64,000 nucleotides of DNA from assembly GCF_024198235.1 (NCBI RefSeq), contig NZ_JAKCFB010000001.1, forward strand, positions 186,001 through 250,000, read 5' to 3'. The position numbers were made by a program, and so were the translations under genes. Shown piece after piece: positions 18,945 through 27,865 of the stretch. The notes below the pieces were generated by a model. The model saw only the letters and a program-made list of their open reading frames with translations. It ran no database searches and was not told the origin of the DNA. This DNA comes from Myxococcus dinghuensis. Lineage in GTDB: Bacteria; Myxococcota; Myxococcia; Myxococcales; Myxococcaceae. Numbering within the stretch: position 1 is the stretch's first letter; each line of letters starts with the position of its first letter.

Positions 18945-20374
18945 GCGGATTCCACTGCGGGGGTGGGGCGGACTTCGGGGGGGAGATGGACCAGGTGGGG
19001 ACGGCGGGACACGAACCGGCCCGTGACGCCCTTGGGGAGGACCACTCCGAAGAAGAAGCCTTCCTCGAAGGGGTCGGTCGAATCAACGTGGACCCGGGCG
19101 CGCGCGGCGATGGTGGCCAGCGTGGTCTGCAGGTAGACCACCGCGAAGGCGCCGCCGGAGCAGGCCCGGGGGCCGCGTCCGAAGGGGAAGAAGTGGCCGC
19201 TGCCGAGCGGATCCCTCGCCGTGCCGCCGTCGAGCCAGCGCGACGGGTCGAACACCTCCGGGTCCTTCCAGTGCGTGGGGTCCCGGTGCAGGTGCTGGTT
19301 GGAGATCATGATGAGGGACCCGGCGGGGAGGGTGACGCCGGCCAGCCGGGTGTCCTGGGACGGGGTGCGCGTGAAGACCCGCACGGCGGGCAGCACGCGC
19401 ATGGCCTCGTAGGCGACGGCCTCCGCCCACCGGGCGTCGCGCAGGCGGTCGAAGTCGAGCGGCCGGGCGCTCAACGCCGAGGCCTCCGCGGCCAGCCGCG
19501 TCTCCACGGCGGGGTGCTTCTGGAGCTGGTGGTAGGCGCCCACCAGGGTGGTGCTGGAGGAGAAGACACCTCCGTAGAAGAACGTCCCCAACTGGTGCGC
19601 GAGGAACCGGTCCGGGATGTCGGGCAGCTCCCGCAGCGTCCAGGACATGAGGTCGACGCGGCGCGGGTCCAGGGCCTGGCGGGCCTGGCGCACCTTCTGT
19701 TCGAACAGGCCGTAGAACCGCTCCTTGGCCTGCTCGAAGCCCTTGGGCAGGGAGACGAAGCGCAGGGGCAGCTTCGCCTGGATGCGCGCGTCCGCGCCCC
19801 GGGCCATGAGGAGGAAGTCCTCGTAGGCGGAGTCCGGCAGCGACTCGCCGAGGGTGGCGTGGGCGAAGGCGTCGAAGGTCAACTGGCGCAGCGTGGGGGT
19901 GAGGTCGAGCGAGGTCGCCGTCATCAGCGAGCCCAGCGACGCGTCGACGGCGCGCTGGAGGGGCCCCACCTGGGCGGCCAGCCAGTCCGACGACCAGGGC
20001 TGCACCAGCGGGTCCTGCCGGCGCTTCTCGTTCCACTCGTCGCCCTGGAGGGCGATGAAGGTGGTGTCGTTCGTCACCGTGGGGCGGACCTGTTCGCTGA
20101 TGTTGCCCTTCTCGAACTCCAGCCGGCGCGTCTCCATGACTTCCTCGATGAGCACCGGGTCGTTGAGTACCAGGCCGGGGCTGGCGCCCATCCAGATGAG
20201 CGTCACCCCGCCGTACTCGCGACCATACCGCGCGCAGACGTCCCATGGCTGGGGACCGAGGAAATCCCCCAGGGTCCCCAGGATGCCGGGCGTGGGGCCG
20301 GGCAGCGGCTCCATGGCCTTGCGCCGGGCGCCGAAGAAGAGGTTGAACAGGCCGCGAGAGAGCAGGTTCGGCAC
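18941..20374 (-). CDS. Cytochrome P450 with atypical I-helix
   Basis: A 477-residue P450. The haem loop FPFGRGPRACSGG carries the axial Cys405; the K-helix ExxR is E323-AM-R326. The I-helix reads YGGVFSSSTT (267-276): Phe271 lies where O2-activating P450s have Asp/Glu, and Ser follows where Thr is usual. That resembles the FxxxFNS pattern of CYP74 enzymes, which rearrange fatty-acid hydroperoxides without O2 or reductase. The start is the GTG at 20374, six bases after AGGAG; the longer ATG frame runs into the lipoxygenase gene. It sits 22 bp after the lipoxygenase stop and overlaps the desaturase start. Confidence 0.9.
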   Translation of the reverse strand: MPNLLSRGLFNLFFGARRKAMEPLPGPTPGILGTLGDFLGPQPWDVCARYGREYGGVTLIWMGASPGLVLNDPVLIEEVMETRRLEFEKGNISEQVRPTVTNDTTFIALQGDEWNEKRRQDPLVQPWSSDWLAAQVGPLQRAVDASLGSLMTATSLDLTPTLRQLTFDAFAHATLGESLPDSAYEDFLLMARGADARIQAKLPLRFVSLPKGFEQAKERFYGLFEQKVRQARQALDPRRVDLMSWTLRELPDIPDRFLAHQLGTFFYGGVFSSSTTLVGAYHQLQKHPAVETRLAAEASALSARPLDFDRLRDARWAEAVAYEAMRVLPAVRVFTRTPSQDTRLAGVTLPAGSLIMISNQHLHRDPTHWKDPEVFDPSRWLDGGTARDPLGSGHFFPFGRGPRACSGGAFAVVYLQTTLATIAARARVHVDSTDPFEEGFFFGVVLPKGVTGRFVSRRPHLVHLPPEVRPTPAVESA

Positions 20375-20396
20375 GGAGCGCTCCTGGACGGGTGGC

Positions 20397-22424
20397 TCAG
20401 ACGGTGATGCCACAGGGAATCCGGTCGGGCTGGAGCACGGTGTACGGGACCGCGCTCCGGGCATTGCGTGTCTTCACCGCCTCGAGCTGCGCGCGGAGGC
20501 GGGCGTGGAACCGGTCCCGGAGGGTGCCCACCTCCGCTTCCTTGAAGTACTCCTCGCGCCAGCCTCCCTCGTGGAGCAGGAACTCCTCGTCGTCACCGAA
20601 GCTGGAGAGGGCCCGCCCGATGGCGACCTGCCAGAGCGCCTGGGCCTTGGTGGGAATCATCGAGGCGAGGTCGTCCGGGCCGACGAGGCCCTTCTTCGTC
20701 GGGGGCGCCCGCCGCATGCTCAGCGGCGCGTTGGGCACGAAGGCGTAGTGTTCGTACTGGAGGTAGTTGACCGCGGTGTGCTGGACGCTGACGGTGAACA
20801 GGAGGGTGGAGAGGATGTCCACCAGGTCGTCCACCCGCTCGAGCCGCGCGCAGGGCAGCTTGTCCGCGGGCAGGCCGTGCTCGAGGAGGTCCGTCCACCA
20901 CTGGCGCAGCTCCGTGTCCTCCGCGAGGTCCGCGTCGGTCCGGTAGAAGTGCCGCAGCACGCCGCCGACGTACTCCTCGATGGCGTCCCACAGGGGCAGG
21001 GCGTCGTCGCGGTAGGGGTAGTCCGGCAGCACCGCCGGGTCGAGCACCCCCCGCTGCTCGAAGTCCACGCGCGGCTTGTTGTCCAGCAGCTTCCACCGCT
21101 GGAAGCCCTTCTTGCCGAGCGCGACGTGGCCCTTGTCGGGGCCACCGGTGGCGATGAAGTCGTCGAATACGCCGCCGGCCGCGAGCAGGCCCTTCCGCGC
21201 GCCTTCGTTGATGGCCAGCGTGTAGCGGAAGTGGCGCCGCATCAGCTTGTAGACGGGGTGCGGGTCGGGGAGGTTGCGCATCGTCGCCATGACGAAGGGC
21301 TCCGCCACGAAGTGCGTGCGCAGCGCGTGGGCGATCATCTGGTGCGTGTTGCCCTCGCTGCACCGCACGTAGATCTTCGCCAGGAGCCAGTCGTATTCGC
21401 CGTCGTTCGGCGTGAAGACGGGCGCCTCCTCCGCGGAGCGCCCCAACTGGATGGCGATGGGGCGCAGCTTCTTCGTGTCGTCCAGGAACAGCAGGCACCG
21501 TGAGGGCGGGGCCCACCGACGCTCCTCCACGCCCTCGTCGTTGGTCTTCCGATACATCGGGATGCCGTCGAGGACCTCGAAGTCGATGAGGAAGACGCGC
21601 TTCGCGTCCAGCGCCTGGGCCAGGCTCAGCCCCGGAGGGAGCAGGCCGTGCAGTTGCTCGTCGGAGAGGGGCATGCCGTCGGGCACGCGGGGGGTGAGCT
21701 GGATGTGCAGCGGGTTGATGCCCTGGACGGCCTGTCGCGCGAACTCCTCGTCGTCCTTCCAGCGCTGGGCCAGTTGGGGCAGCTCGATGCCCTTGAAGAA
21801 GTCGAAGATGTCCACCAGTCCATTCCACGCGTGGCGCAGCATGGGCAGGTGGAGCTGGATGGCGGCCAGCGTCTTGGCGATGACGACCTCGTAGCTGCCC
21901 TCGCCCAGGTTCCGGTACAGCTCGTCCTTGGGGAGCGGGCGGGCCTCGCTGATGTCGAGCGCGCCCGGCAGGCCCGCGGTCGCCTCCGGTGGTCGCCACG
22001 GGTATTGCCTGCGTCGCTGCGCGACGAGCTGCCGTCGCGCGTCCCGTTCCAGTTCGTGGCGCGCGTGCTGGGGCAGGCGGGCCGTGCCCTCCACGACGTC
22101 CACCGTCGTGCCGCCGAGCACCCAGCGGAACCAGGGGAAGAACCAGGTGCGCTCCCCTCGGATGGCGTGGACCGTGTCGAGCAACCAGTCGCTGGCGACA
22201 CCCCCCGCGTTGGTGAAACGCAGCGCCACCAGCTCACCCAAATCACTGGCATGGAGGGAATACACATCCTCCGCGCCGGCCTCGAAGTCGTTGTGAAAGC
22301 GTTTGTCCAACGGATGGGGACCGCTCTCGCCCTGCGTGCCCACCAGGATGACGGAGATCGTCGCGTCGGTGCCCGCACCCAGCCGCGAGCTCGTGCGAAT
22401 GATGAGCTTGTACTCGACAGTCAT
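20397..22424 (-). CDS. PLAT-domain lipoxygenase
   Basis: A 675-residue enzyme. Residues 1-115 form a PLAT/LH2 beta-barrel (TVEYKLIIRTSSRLGAGTDA to FFPWFRWV), as in eukaryotic lipoxygenases. The catalytic domain has WLLAKIYVR, iron ligands His361 and His366 in THQMIAHALRTH, His549 and Asn553 in VQHTAVNYLQY, and the C-terminal carboxylate, here Val675 rather than the usual Ile. Lipoxygenases add O2 to polyunsaturated fatty acids to give hydroperoxides; arachidonate lipoxygenases are known from Myxococcus. The ATG at 22424 follows AAGAGGG. First gene of an operon with the P450 and desaturase. Confidence 0.93.
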   Translation of the reverse strand: MTVEYKLIIRTSSRLGAGTDATISVILVGTQGESGPHPLDKRFHNDFEAGAEDVYSLHASDLGELVALRFTNAGGVASDWLLDTVHAIRGERTWFFPWFRWVLGGTTVDVVEGTARLPQHARHELERDARRQLVAQRRRQYPWRPPEATAGLPGALDISEARPLPKDELYRNLGEGSYEVVIAKTLAAIQLHLPMLRHAWNGLVDIFDFFKGIELPQLAQRWKDDEEFARQAVQGINPLHIQLTPRVPDGMPLSDEQLHGLLPPGLSLAQALDAKRVFLIDFEVLDGIPMYRKTNDEGVEERRWAPPSRCLLFLDDTKKLRPIAIQLGRSAEEAPVFTPNDGEYDWLLAKIYVRCSEGNTHQMIAHALRTHFVAEPFVMATMRNLPDPHPVYKLMRRHFRYTLAINEGARKGLLAAGGVFDDFIATGGPDKGHVALGKKGFQRWKLLDNKPRVDFEQRGVLDPAVLPDYPYRDDALPLWDAIEEYVGGVLRHFYRTDADLAEDTELRQWWTDLLEHGLPADKLPCARLERVDDLVDILSTLLFTVSVQHTAVNYLQYEHYAFVPNAPLSMRRAPPTKKGLVGPDDLASMIPTKAQALWQVAIGRALSSFGDDEEFLLHEGGWREEYFKEAEVGTLRDRFHARLRAQLEAVKTRNARSAVPYTVLQPDRIPCGITV

Positions 22425-22631
22425 GAAACCCTCTTGCTGAGGGACAGGACCGTAGGACGAGGAAAGCGGGGGCTGCAAGCCATGCTACCCTCCCTGCAGA
22501 ATGATGCTCTCGTCGATCAGCTCACGCTTCCATCCGTCCGCCGCGCCTCATGCTCTCTCGTGTTCTCTTCAAGTGGGGTCGGCAGGTTGGACAGACATGG
22601 GACAGGAAGGGGACGTGAGGCGGAGGCGGCG
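22425..22631. promoter_or_regulatory. Divergent promoter region of the two lipoxygenase genes
   Basis: The 207 bp between the oppositely oriented lipoxygenase genes must carry both promoters. It contains GAGGCGGAGG immediately before the plus-strand ATG. No clear sigma-70 or sigma-54 elements or operator palindromes were found by eye. Confidence 0.4.
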
Positions 22632-24692
22632 ATGAGTGTCCTGTCGCGGTGGATGGCCGCGCTGGGGCTGGGCCCTCGCGGGAGGGCGGTGGAGTTGCTG
22701 GAGGCGGAGGAGCTGGCGCGCTGGTACGCGGGCCTGAGTCCGGGGGAGCAGCGCGCCGTCAGCCGGAAGCTGGCGCCCCGGGTGAGAGGGAAGCGTGTCT
22801 CCCGTGACCCGGCGACGCTGCCCGCGGTCGTCACGGGGCGGCTCGTGTTCGAGCAGGATGGGCCGTCCGGGCCCATTCCCTTGCATCACCTCAAGGTGGA
22901 GCTGTGGGACCGGGACATCGGCACGCCGGACGACTTCCTGGGCGAGGGGTTCACGGACACCTCGGGGGCGTTCTCCATCCGCTATGACCCCACGGACGCG
23001 GGCGTGGGAGACCTGCCCGACCTGGAGATCCGCTTCTTCGAGCCGCAGCACGTGTTCCGCCCGGACGGGTCGGTGGTGGAGACGTGGCGACGCATCGGCT
23101 CGGAGCGGGGCCCGGATGACCACGGCGGGCTCCAGTACGACTTCGGCGCGGTGAGGCTGCCCTATTGGGAATACGACCCGGGGACGCCGCTGGCGCGGCT
23201 GCTCGTCACGGAGGAGGGGACGCCGCCCACGGCCTATGCCCCGGGGCGGGCGCTGGCCATGCTCAAGGCCGTCGCGCCCATCGAGCTGGTCAAGCGTCAG
23301 CACCTGCTCGAGGCCCGGCTGGGACGCCCTCCGAGCCTGGCGAAGATCCAGGCGGACTATCCGGAGTCGATGACGGTGCGCCTGGAGCGTGAGGCTCCGG
23401 GCTCCACGCGGACGGACGCCTTCTTCGGGGAGCGGTTGCTCAACGGGATGTTCTCCTCCGTCCTCGACCGGGACCCGGAGGCGCCCGAGGCGCCGGAGGC
23501 CTTCCGGTTGTACGTCCCCTGGAACGCGTACGAACAGGATGGGGTCCACTGCCTGCCCGACGTGGACGTGCGGCTGCGCCTGGTGGATGGCCGGCTCCTT
23601 CCGGTGCGCATCATCCTGGGGATGCGCGAGCCCGGGGCGACGGCGGCCGGCGCTCCGGTGACGCGGCGGAGCTTCACGCCGGAGGACGGCGCCGGGTGGG
23701 AGGCCGCCAAGCGCATGGCGCGGGTGAGCGCCACGCTGGACACGGAGCTGGGCAACCACCTGGGGCAGTGCCACTTCAACGTGGAGCAGTACGCCATCGC
23801 CGCGCACCGCAACCTGCGGCGCAGTCCGCTGCGGTGGCTGTTGATGCCCCACCTGCGCGAGGTGGTCCTCATCAACCACGCCGCGAACGGGTTCCTCGTG
23901 GGGCCCTCCGGCTACATCACCCGGGCCAGCGCGTTGACGGAGGCGGGCATCCACACGCGCCTGGTGCACCTGCTGGGCAGCTATGACTGGAAGGGCTTCG
24001 CTCCGGCCCCGCCGGTCTGCGAGGGTCATCGCTACGCGCGCGCCGCCGGCCTCTTCTGGCGCCTGGTGGGCGAGCACGTCGACGCGTTCTTCGCGGAGCA
24101 TGGCGCGGCGGTGGAGGCCTGGTGGACAGAGGTCCACCGGTTCTCGGAGGACCTGGTGGCGCACGCCGCGCCCGCGTTCGTGTGCCGCTACCTGCGCGCG
24201 AAGGTGGCGGGCCGGGAGGCGCCGTGGTTCGTCCGCTCGGAGCGGATGGACCTGGACGCGAAGGCCGCCCAGCCACCCCCGAAGGCGGTCAGCCCGGTGA
24301 CGCTCACGGACACGCCCCAGCCCGGCGAGGTGGACGCCCTCAAGCAGTTGTGTCGCTACGTCATCTTCTTCGCCACCTTCCGCCACGCCTGGGCCAACAA
24401 CCTCCAGTGGGAGGATGCGAGCGAGGTGCTCTATGCCTGCCTCGGCTTGCGGTGGGGCAAGGGGGGGGCCCTCTCCGGAGAGGAGGACCTGGACGTGGCG
24501 CCGCCCCCCGACCAGGCCACGGAGATGCTGTGGATTTCGTGGATGCTGTCCAAGACGAACTACGGCTTCCTCCTGTCCAACGAGGAGGCCGACGTGCATC
24601 CTCGCTTCGTGGACCTGCTCCGGACCCACGCCCACGCGTTCGCCGCGCTCGGGCTGGACGTCCGGACGGTCAGCTCCCGCATCAACATCTGA
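22632..24692 (+). CDS. Divergent lipoxygenase-fold protein with N-terminal beta-sandwich domain
   Basis: A 686-residue protein. After a short helical head, residues 60-160 (VVTGRLVFEQ to DFGAVRLPYWEYDPG) look like a transthyretin/CNA-B-type beta-sandwich: GRLVFEQDG and DTSGAFSIRYDPTDAG. The C-terminal part has the lipoxygenase metal pattern: His376-x4-His381 in NHLGQCHFN, His585 and Asn589 in FRHAWANNL, and terminal Ile686 (RINI). Around these the sequence is far from the neighbouring PLAT-lipoxygenase. It could be a lipoxygenase with unusual substrate or a hydroperoxide-converting relative. A GGAGG site precedes the ATG by five bases. Confidence 0.78.
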   Translation: MSVLSRWMAALGLGPRGRAVELLEAEELARWYAGLSPGEQRAVSRKLAPRVRGKRVSRDPATLPAVVTGRLVFEQDGPSGPIPLHHLKVELWDRDIGTPDDFLGEGFTDTSGAFSIRYDPTDAGVGDLPDLEIRFFEPQHVFRPDGSVVETWRRIGSERGPDDHGGLQYDFGAVRLPYWEYDPGTPLARLLVTEEGTPPTAYAPGRALAMLKAVAPIELVKRQHLLEARLGRPPSLAKIQADYPESMTVRLEREAPGSTRTDAFFGERLLNGMFSSVLDRDPEAPEAPEAFRLYVPWNAYEQDGVHCLPDVDVRLRLVDGRLLPVRIILGMREPGATAAGAPVTRRSFTPEDGAGWEAAKRMARVSATLDTELGNHLGQCHFNVEQYAIAAHRNLRRSPLRWLLMPHLREVVLINHAANGFLVGPSGYITRASALTEAGIHTRLVHLLGSYDWKGFAPAPPVCEGHRYARAAGLFWRLVGEHVDAFFAEHGAAVEAWWTEVHRFSEDLVAHAAPAFVCRYLRAKVAGREAPWFVRSERMDLDAKAAQPPPKAVSPVTLTDTPQPGEVDALKQLCRYVIFFATFRHAWANNLQWEDASEVLYACLGLRWGKGGALSGEEDLDVAPPPDQATEMLWISWMLSKTNYGFLLSNEEADVHPRFVDLLRTHAHAFAALGLDVRTVSSRINI

Positions 24693-24713
24693 GCTGACGC
24701 GCGGAGCAGACCC

Positions 24714-24738
24714 GGCGGACGGCGCGAGCGCCGCCGCC
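24714..24738. terminator. GC-rich hairpin between convergent genes
   Basis: GGCGG (24714-24718) pairs with CCGCC (24734-24738), and GGCGC (24721-24725) with GCGCC (24728-24732), giving a 10-bp interrupted stem. It lies 21 bp after the lipoxygenase-fold stop and 19 bp before the stop of the small lipoprotein gene. It has no T tract; a bidirectional terminator is plausible. Confidence 0.4.
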
Positions 24739-24757
24739 AGGAGGGTGTCGCCCGACG

Positions 24758-24958
24758 TCAGTCGATGGGGTTGGGGCGACAGACGCGGCCGTCACAGTAG
24801 TAGTTGACCGGACACGGCTGCGGCACGTCGACCTTGCACATGGGCAGCGGCTGCTCCTGCTCGGAGAGGGCCGCCTCGTTCGCGTCCTCCATGCCGCCAC
24901 AGCCCACCAGCGCCAGCACCGCCATCGCTCCCAGGCACTCCAGCATCGCGTTGCGCAT
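24758..24958 (-). CDS. Small cysteine-rich lipoprotein
   Basis: A 66-residue protein with a lipoprotein signal peptide and lipobox LVGC (about residues 17-20). The mature part has four cysteines (MCKV, QPCPV, YYCDG, RVCRP) in a short Pro-rich tail, so it is probably disulfide-bonded on the cell surface. A strong AAGGAGG site precedes the ATG at 24958 by seven bases. Short lipoproteins of this style are frequent in myxobacteria; function unknown. Confidence 0.75.
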   Translation of the reverse strand: MRNAMLECLGAMAVLALVGCGGMEDANEAALSEQEQPLPMCKVDVPQPCPVNYYCDGRVCRPNPID

Positions 24959-25171
24959 CGTCGGACCTCCTTCGGGTGAAGTCGGGATGCTCCGCCATCG
25001 CTGGAGAAAGCGTCAATGAACGCCAAGGTGCGCGCGGTGGGGACTCACGGCTTGTTGGATGACAAGAGCCCGTGGGTGTCATCTGCAATCCGGATGAATC
25101 TGGGGTCGGGGTGGCCCGGGTGGACCCGCCGCGTCGGGGCCATCACCGCGCCCGGTGTCCGCGGTGTCCGG

Positions 25172-26686
25172 TCAAGGAAGTGTGGAGCGGCGACCCTTCC
25201 CGGGACGTGACGCGGCGGCGCGCTTCGCCGGGCGTGGGGCGTGTCCTGGCCGTCCACTCTCGAGGTGGGCGAGGCACTCGCGCAGGCGACGCAGCCCCTC
25301 GTCGATGTCCGCCACCGTCGTCGCGCCGTATCCGAGCACCCAACCCGCCTGGGTCGGTGTCCCCGCGAAGTAGCCTGACAGCCCCTCCACGCCGACGCCT
25401 CGGGTCCGCGCGTGCCCGGTGAGCGCCCGCTCCAGCGCGACGCCTCCGTGGCCGAGCAGGGCGCACAGGTGCAGGCCCGCGACGGAGGGTTGGACCTGGA
25501 GCCGGTCTCCGAAATGTCGCGCGAGGCCCTGGCTGAGGCGGTGATGACGCGTCTCGTACTCACGCCGCATCTTGCGGATGTGCCGTGCCAGCAGGCCTTC
25601 GTCGATGAAGCGCGCGAGCGCCGCCTGGGTGGGCAGCGGGCCGTGTCCGTCCGCCACCCAGCGGGCCAGCCGCAGCTCCCGGTGCAGCGAGGGCGGGGCG
25701 ACGAGGAAGCCCAGCCGCAGCATGGGCAGCATCACCTTGGAGAACGAGCCGACGTAGAGGACCCGCCCCGTGGGGTCCAGTGAATGGAGGGTCTCCAGGG
25801 GGCGGCCTCCGAAGCGGAACTCGCTGTCGTAGTCGTCCTCGATGACCCACGCGTCGCGTCGACGGGCCCAGTCGAGCAGCGCCTGCCGCCTCGCCGTCGA
25901 CATCACCGTGCCCAGCGGGAACTGATGGGACGGGGTGACGTACACCAGCCGCGTGTCGTCCGGCAGCGCGCGCACGTCGAGCCCCTCGTCGTCCACCGGG
26001 ATGGGGCTGACGCGCGCGCCCTGGGATTGGAACAGCAGCCGGGCCGGAGGGTAGCCCGGCTCCTCCACCGCCACGCGCTCCCCGGGTTCCAGCAGCACCC
26101 GTCCGACGAGGTCGAGCGCCTGCTGGGCGCCCTGGGTGATGTGGACGTCTCCTGCCTCCGCTCGCACGCCGCGCGAGACGCCGATGTGTCGCGCCACCGC
26201 CTCGCGCAGCGCGGGATGCCCCGAGGGCTCTCCGTAGGCGGAGGACAGCGCTCCCGCGCGCAACTGTCGCGCCACGAGCCGTCGCCACGTCTCGAAGGGA
26301 AACAGCGCGCTGTCCGGGAGGCCCACGCGGAAGTCGAGCGCCGTGGGAGCGCCCTGGAGGACGAGGTCGGGCAGGTGGCGCCAGGAGGCCCGTGTCCTCG
26401 GCTTCGCCCGCGGCGTGGTGGCGGGCGCGCGCTCCCGTCGGGGGCGCGCCGGGGCCTGGACGAAGCTGCCGGTGCGCACGTGGCCCACGAGCAGGCCCTC
26501 CGCCGCGAGCCACTCGTAGGCCACGCTGATGGTGTTGCGGGAGACGCCCAGCCGCCGGGCCAGCTCGCGGGTGGGCGGCAGCCGCTCGCCGTGGCGCAGG
26601 CGACCGTCGAGCACCTGGGCGCGCAGCCCCCGGTACACCTGCCCCGCCAGGTCGCGGCGGTCCGCCAGGTCGACGTGGAGGTCCAT
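25172..26686 (-). CDS. MocR/GntR-type transcriptional regulator with aminotransferase domain
   Basis: A 504-residue regulator. Residues 1-75 are a GntR winged helix (PTRELARRLGVSRNTISVAY). From about 110 a fold-type I aminotransferase domain follows, with FRVGLPDSALFP, DDYDSEF and the PLP-binding Lys in VGSFSKVMLPMLRLGF. MocR proteins bind PLP and usually regulate an adjacent divergent gene, here the cupin at 26786, 99 bp away. The basic tail (PAKRAAASRPGKGRR) may help DNA binding. The start at 26686 was chosen where the GntR domain begins; the longer frame upstream overlaps the cupin gene. Confidence 0.9.
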   Translation of the reverse strand: MDLHVDLADRRDLAGQVYRGLRAQVLDGRLRHGERLPPTRELARRLGVSRNTISVAYEWLAAEGLLVGHVRTGSFVQAPARPRRERAPATTPRAKPRTRASWRHLPDLVLQGAPTALDFRVGLPDSALFPFETWRRLVARQLRAGALSSAYGEPSGHPALREAVARHIGVSRGVRAEAGDVHITQGAQQALDLVGRVLLEPGERVAVEEPGYPPARLLFQSQGARVSPIPVDDEGLDVRALPDDTRLVYVTPSHQFPLGTVMSTARRQALLDWARRRDAWVIEDDYDSEFRFGGRPLETLHSLDPTGRVLYVGSFSKVMLPMLRLGFLVAPPSLHRELRLARWVADGHGPLPTQAALARFIDEGLLARHIRKMRREYETRHHRLSQGLARHFGDRLQVQPSVAGLHLCALLGHGGVALERALTGHARTRGVGVEGLSGYFAGTPTQAGWVLGYGATTVADIDEGLRRLRECLAHLESGRPGHAPRPAKRAAASRPGKGRRSTLP

Positions 26687-26785
26687 GTCCCCACCTTGGA
26701 ATGGCCCGGTGAGATTCGTCAATCCTGGCACTTCAGCCGGGCCAGCGCCCGACGCATCCTGCCGGCACCTCACACAGGAGCCGTC

Positions 26786-27229
26786 ATGACCCGCGATTAC
26801 ACCGTCGACACCGCGAACTCGCCCTGGATTCCCATGGGGCCTGCGGGCTTGTCCTTCAAGCCGCTGCGCTTCTACCGGGACGGACGCGGTTGGATGTACC
26901 TGTTCCGGGTCGAGCCGGGCACCGTCATCCCCCGGCATCGCCACACGGGCGAGGTGCATGGCTTCACCCTCTCCGGCCGCCGCGAGCTCCTCGACACCGG
27001 CGAGGTGGTGGGGCCGGGGGGCTACGTCTACGAGCCCGCCGGCAACGTCGACAGCTGGAGGGTGGTGGGGGACGAGCCCGCGGTGTTCCACATCACCGTG
27101 ATGGGGTCCATCCAGTACCTGGACGCAGAGGGGCGGGTGACGCGGGAGGCGACGCCCGCGGACCGGCTGGTCTCGTACCGCCGCTGGTGCGAGGAGCAGG
27201 GGGTGCCGTTCGCCGCGACGCTGGAGTGA
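26786..27229 (+). CDS. Cupin-domain protein (2,4'-dihydroxyacetophenone dioxygenase-like)
   Basis: A 147-residue single-domain cupin. Its first motif is GTVIPRHRHTGEVHGFTLSG (His-x-His plus Glu and His as metal ligands), and the second includes YEPAGNVDSW. Length and the PWIPMGP/FKPLRF start match the ChrR-like cupins annotated as 2,4'-dihydroxyacetophenone dioxygenase family. A CAGGAG site precedes the ATG by five bases. Divergence from the MocR gene suggests control by it. The substrate is not deducible. Confidence 0.82.
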   Translation: MTRDYTVDTANSPWIPMGPAGLSFKPLRFYRDGRGWMYLFRVEPGTVIPRHRHTGEVHGFTLSGRRELLDTGEVVGPGGYVYEPAGNVDSWRVVGDEPAVFHITVMGSIQYLDAEGRVTREATPADRLVSYRRWCEEQGVPFAATLE

Positions 27230-27244
27230 GCGGCGGGCGCGACG

Positions 27245-27808
27245 TCAGTCCCCGGCCGCGAGCCAGCGCAGCGTGCTGTCCCAGGCGCTCTCGGCCGCGG
27301 CCTCGTCGAAGTCCGGCAGGTCGGGGTCGGTGAACAGGTGTCCGGCGCCCGGGTAGCGGCGCAGCTCCACGCGCGCCCCCGCCCGCATGAAGGCCTGCCG
27401 CCAGGCGGCCAGCTCCTCGTCGGAGGCGAAGTCATCCGGCTGCGCGACGTGCGCGAGCAGGTCCATGCGGGGCGGGAGCTGGACGTCGGATTCGGCGATG
27501 CCGTGGAAGAGCACCAGGCGCGGGGGCGCGCCGCGCCGCACCGCCACCCGCTGCACGAGCGAGGCTCCGAGGCTGAAGCCCAGCAGCACGTCCGGGCGCC
27601 AGGCCTCGACCTCCGCCAGCGCGCGGTCCAGCAGCGCCTCGCGCCCCACCGCGTCGCGCAGGGCGAGCGCGCGCTCCAGCGTGTCCGCGGTGGCGCCGTC
27701 GTACAGGTCCGGGGCGTGGACGACGTGACCCGCGGCCTCCATGCGGGAAGAGGCGGCGTGAATCGCGGGGCGCAGGCCGTAGGCGGAATGGAGGACGAGG
27801 ATGCGCAT
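27245..27808 (-). CDS. Dienelactone hydrolase family protein
   Basis: A 187-residue alpha/beta hydrolase starting MRILVLHSAYGLRPAIHAAS. The nucleophile elbow reads GFSLGASL (Ser in GxSxG). The later segment PGAGHLFTDPDLPDFD supplies the His and matches the ending of small dienelactone hydrolase-like proteins, which typically read GHLF followed by acidic residues. The acid residue is likely in QPDDFASDEEL. It converges on the cupin gene, with 15 bp between stops. Substrate unknown. Confidence 0.85.
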   Translation of the reverse strand: MRILVLHSAYGLRPAIHAASSRMEAAGHVVHAPDLYDGATADTLERALALRDAVGREALLDRALAEVEAWRPDVLLGFSLGASLVQRVAVRRGAPPRLVLFHGIAESDVQLPPRMDLLAHVAQPDDFASDEELAAWRQAFMRAGARVELRRYPGAGHLFTDPDLPDFDEAAAESAWDSTLRWLAAGD

Positions 27809-27865
27809 GGTCAGCTCACGGGGTCGCGGACCGCGCGCGGACCGGCGCGCCGCGACACGAACCTG

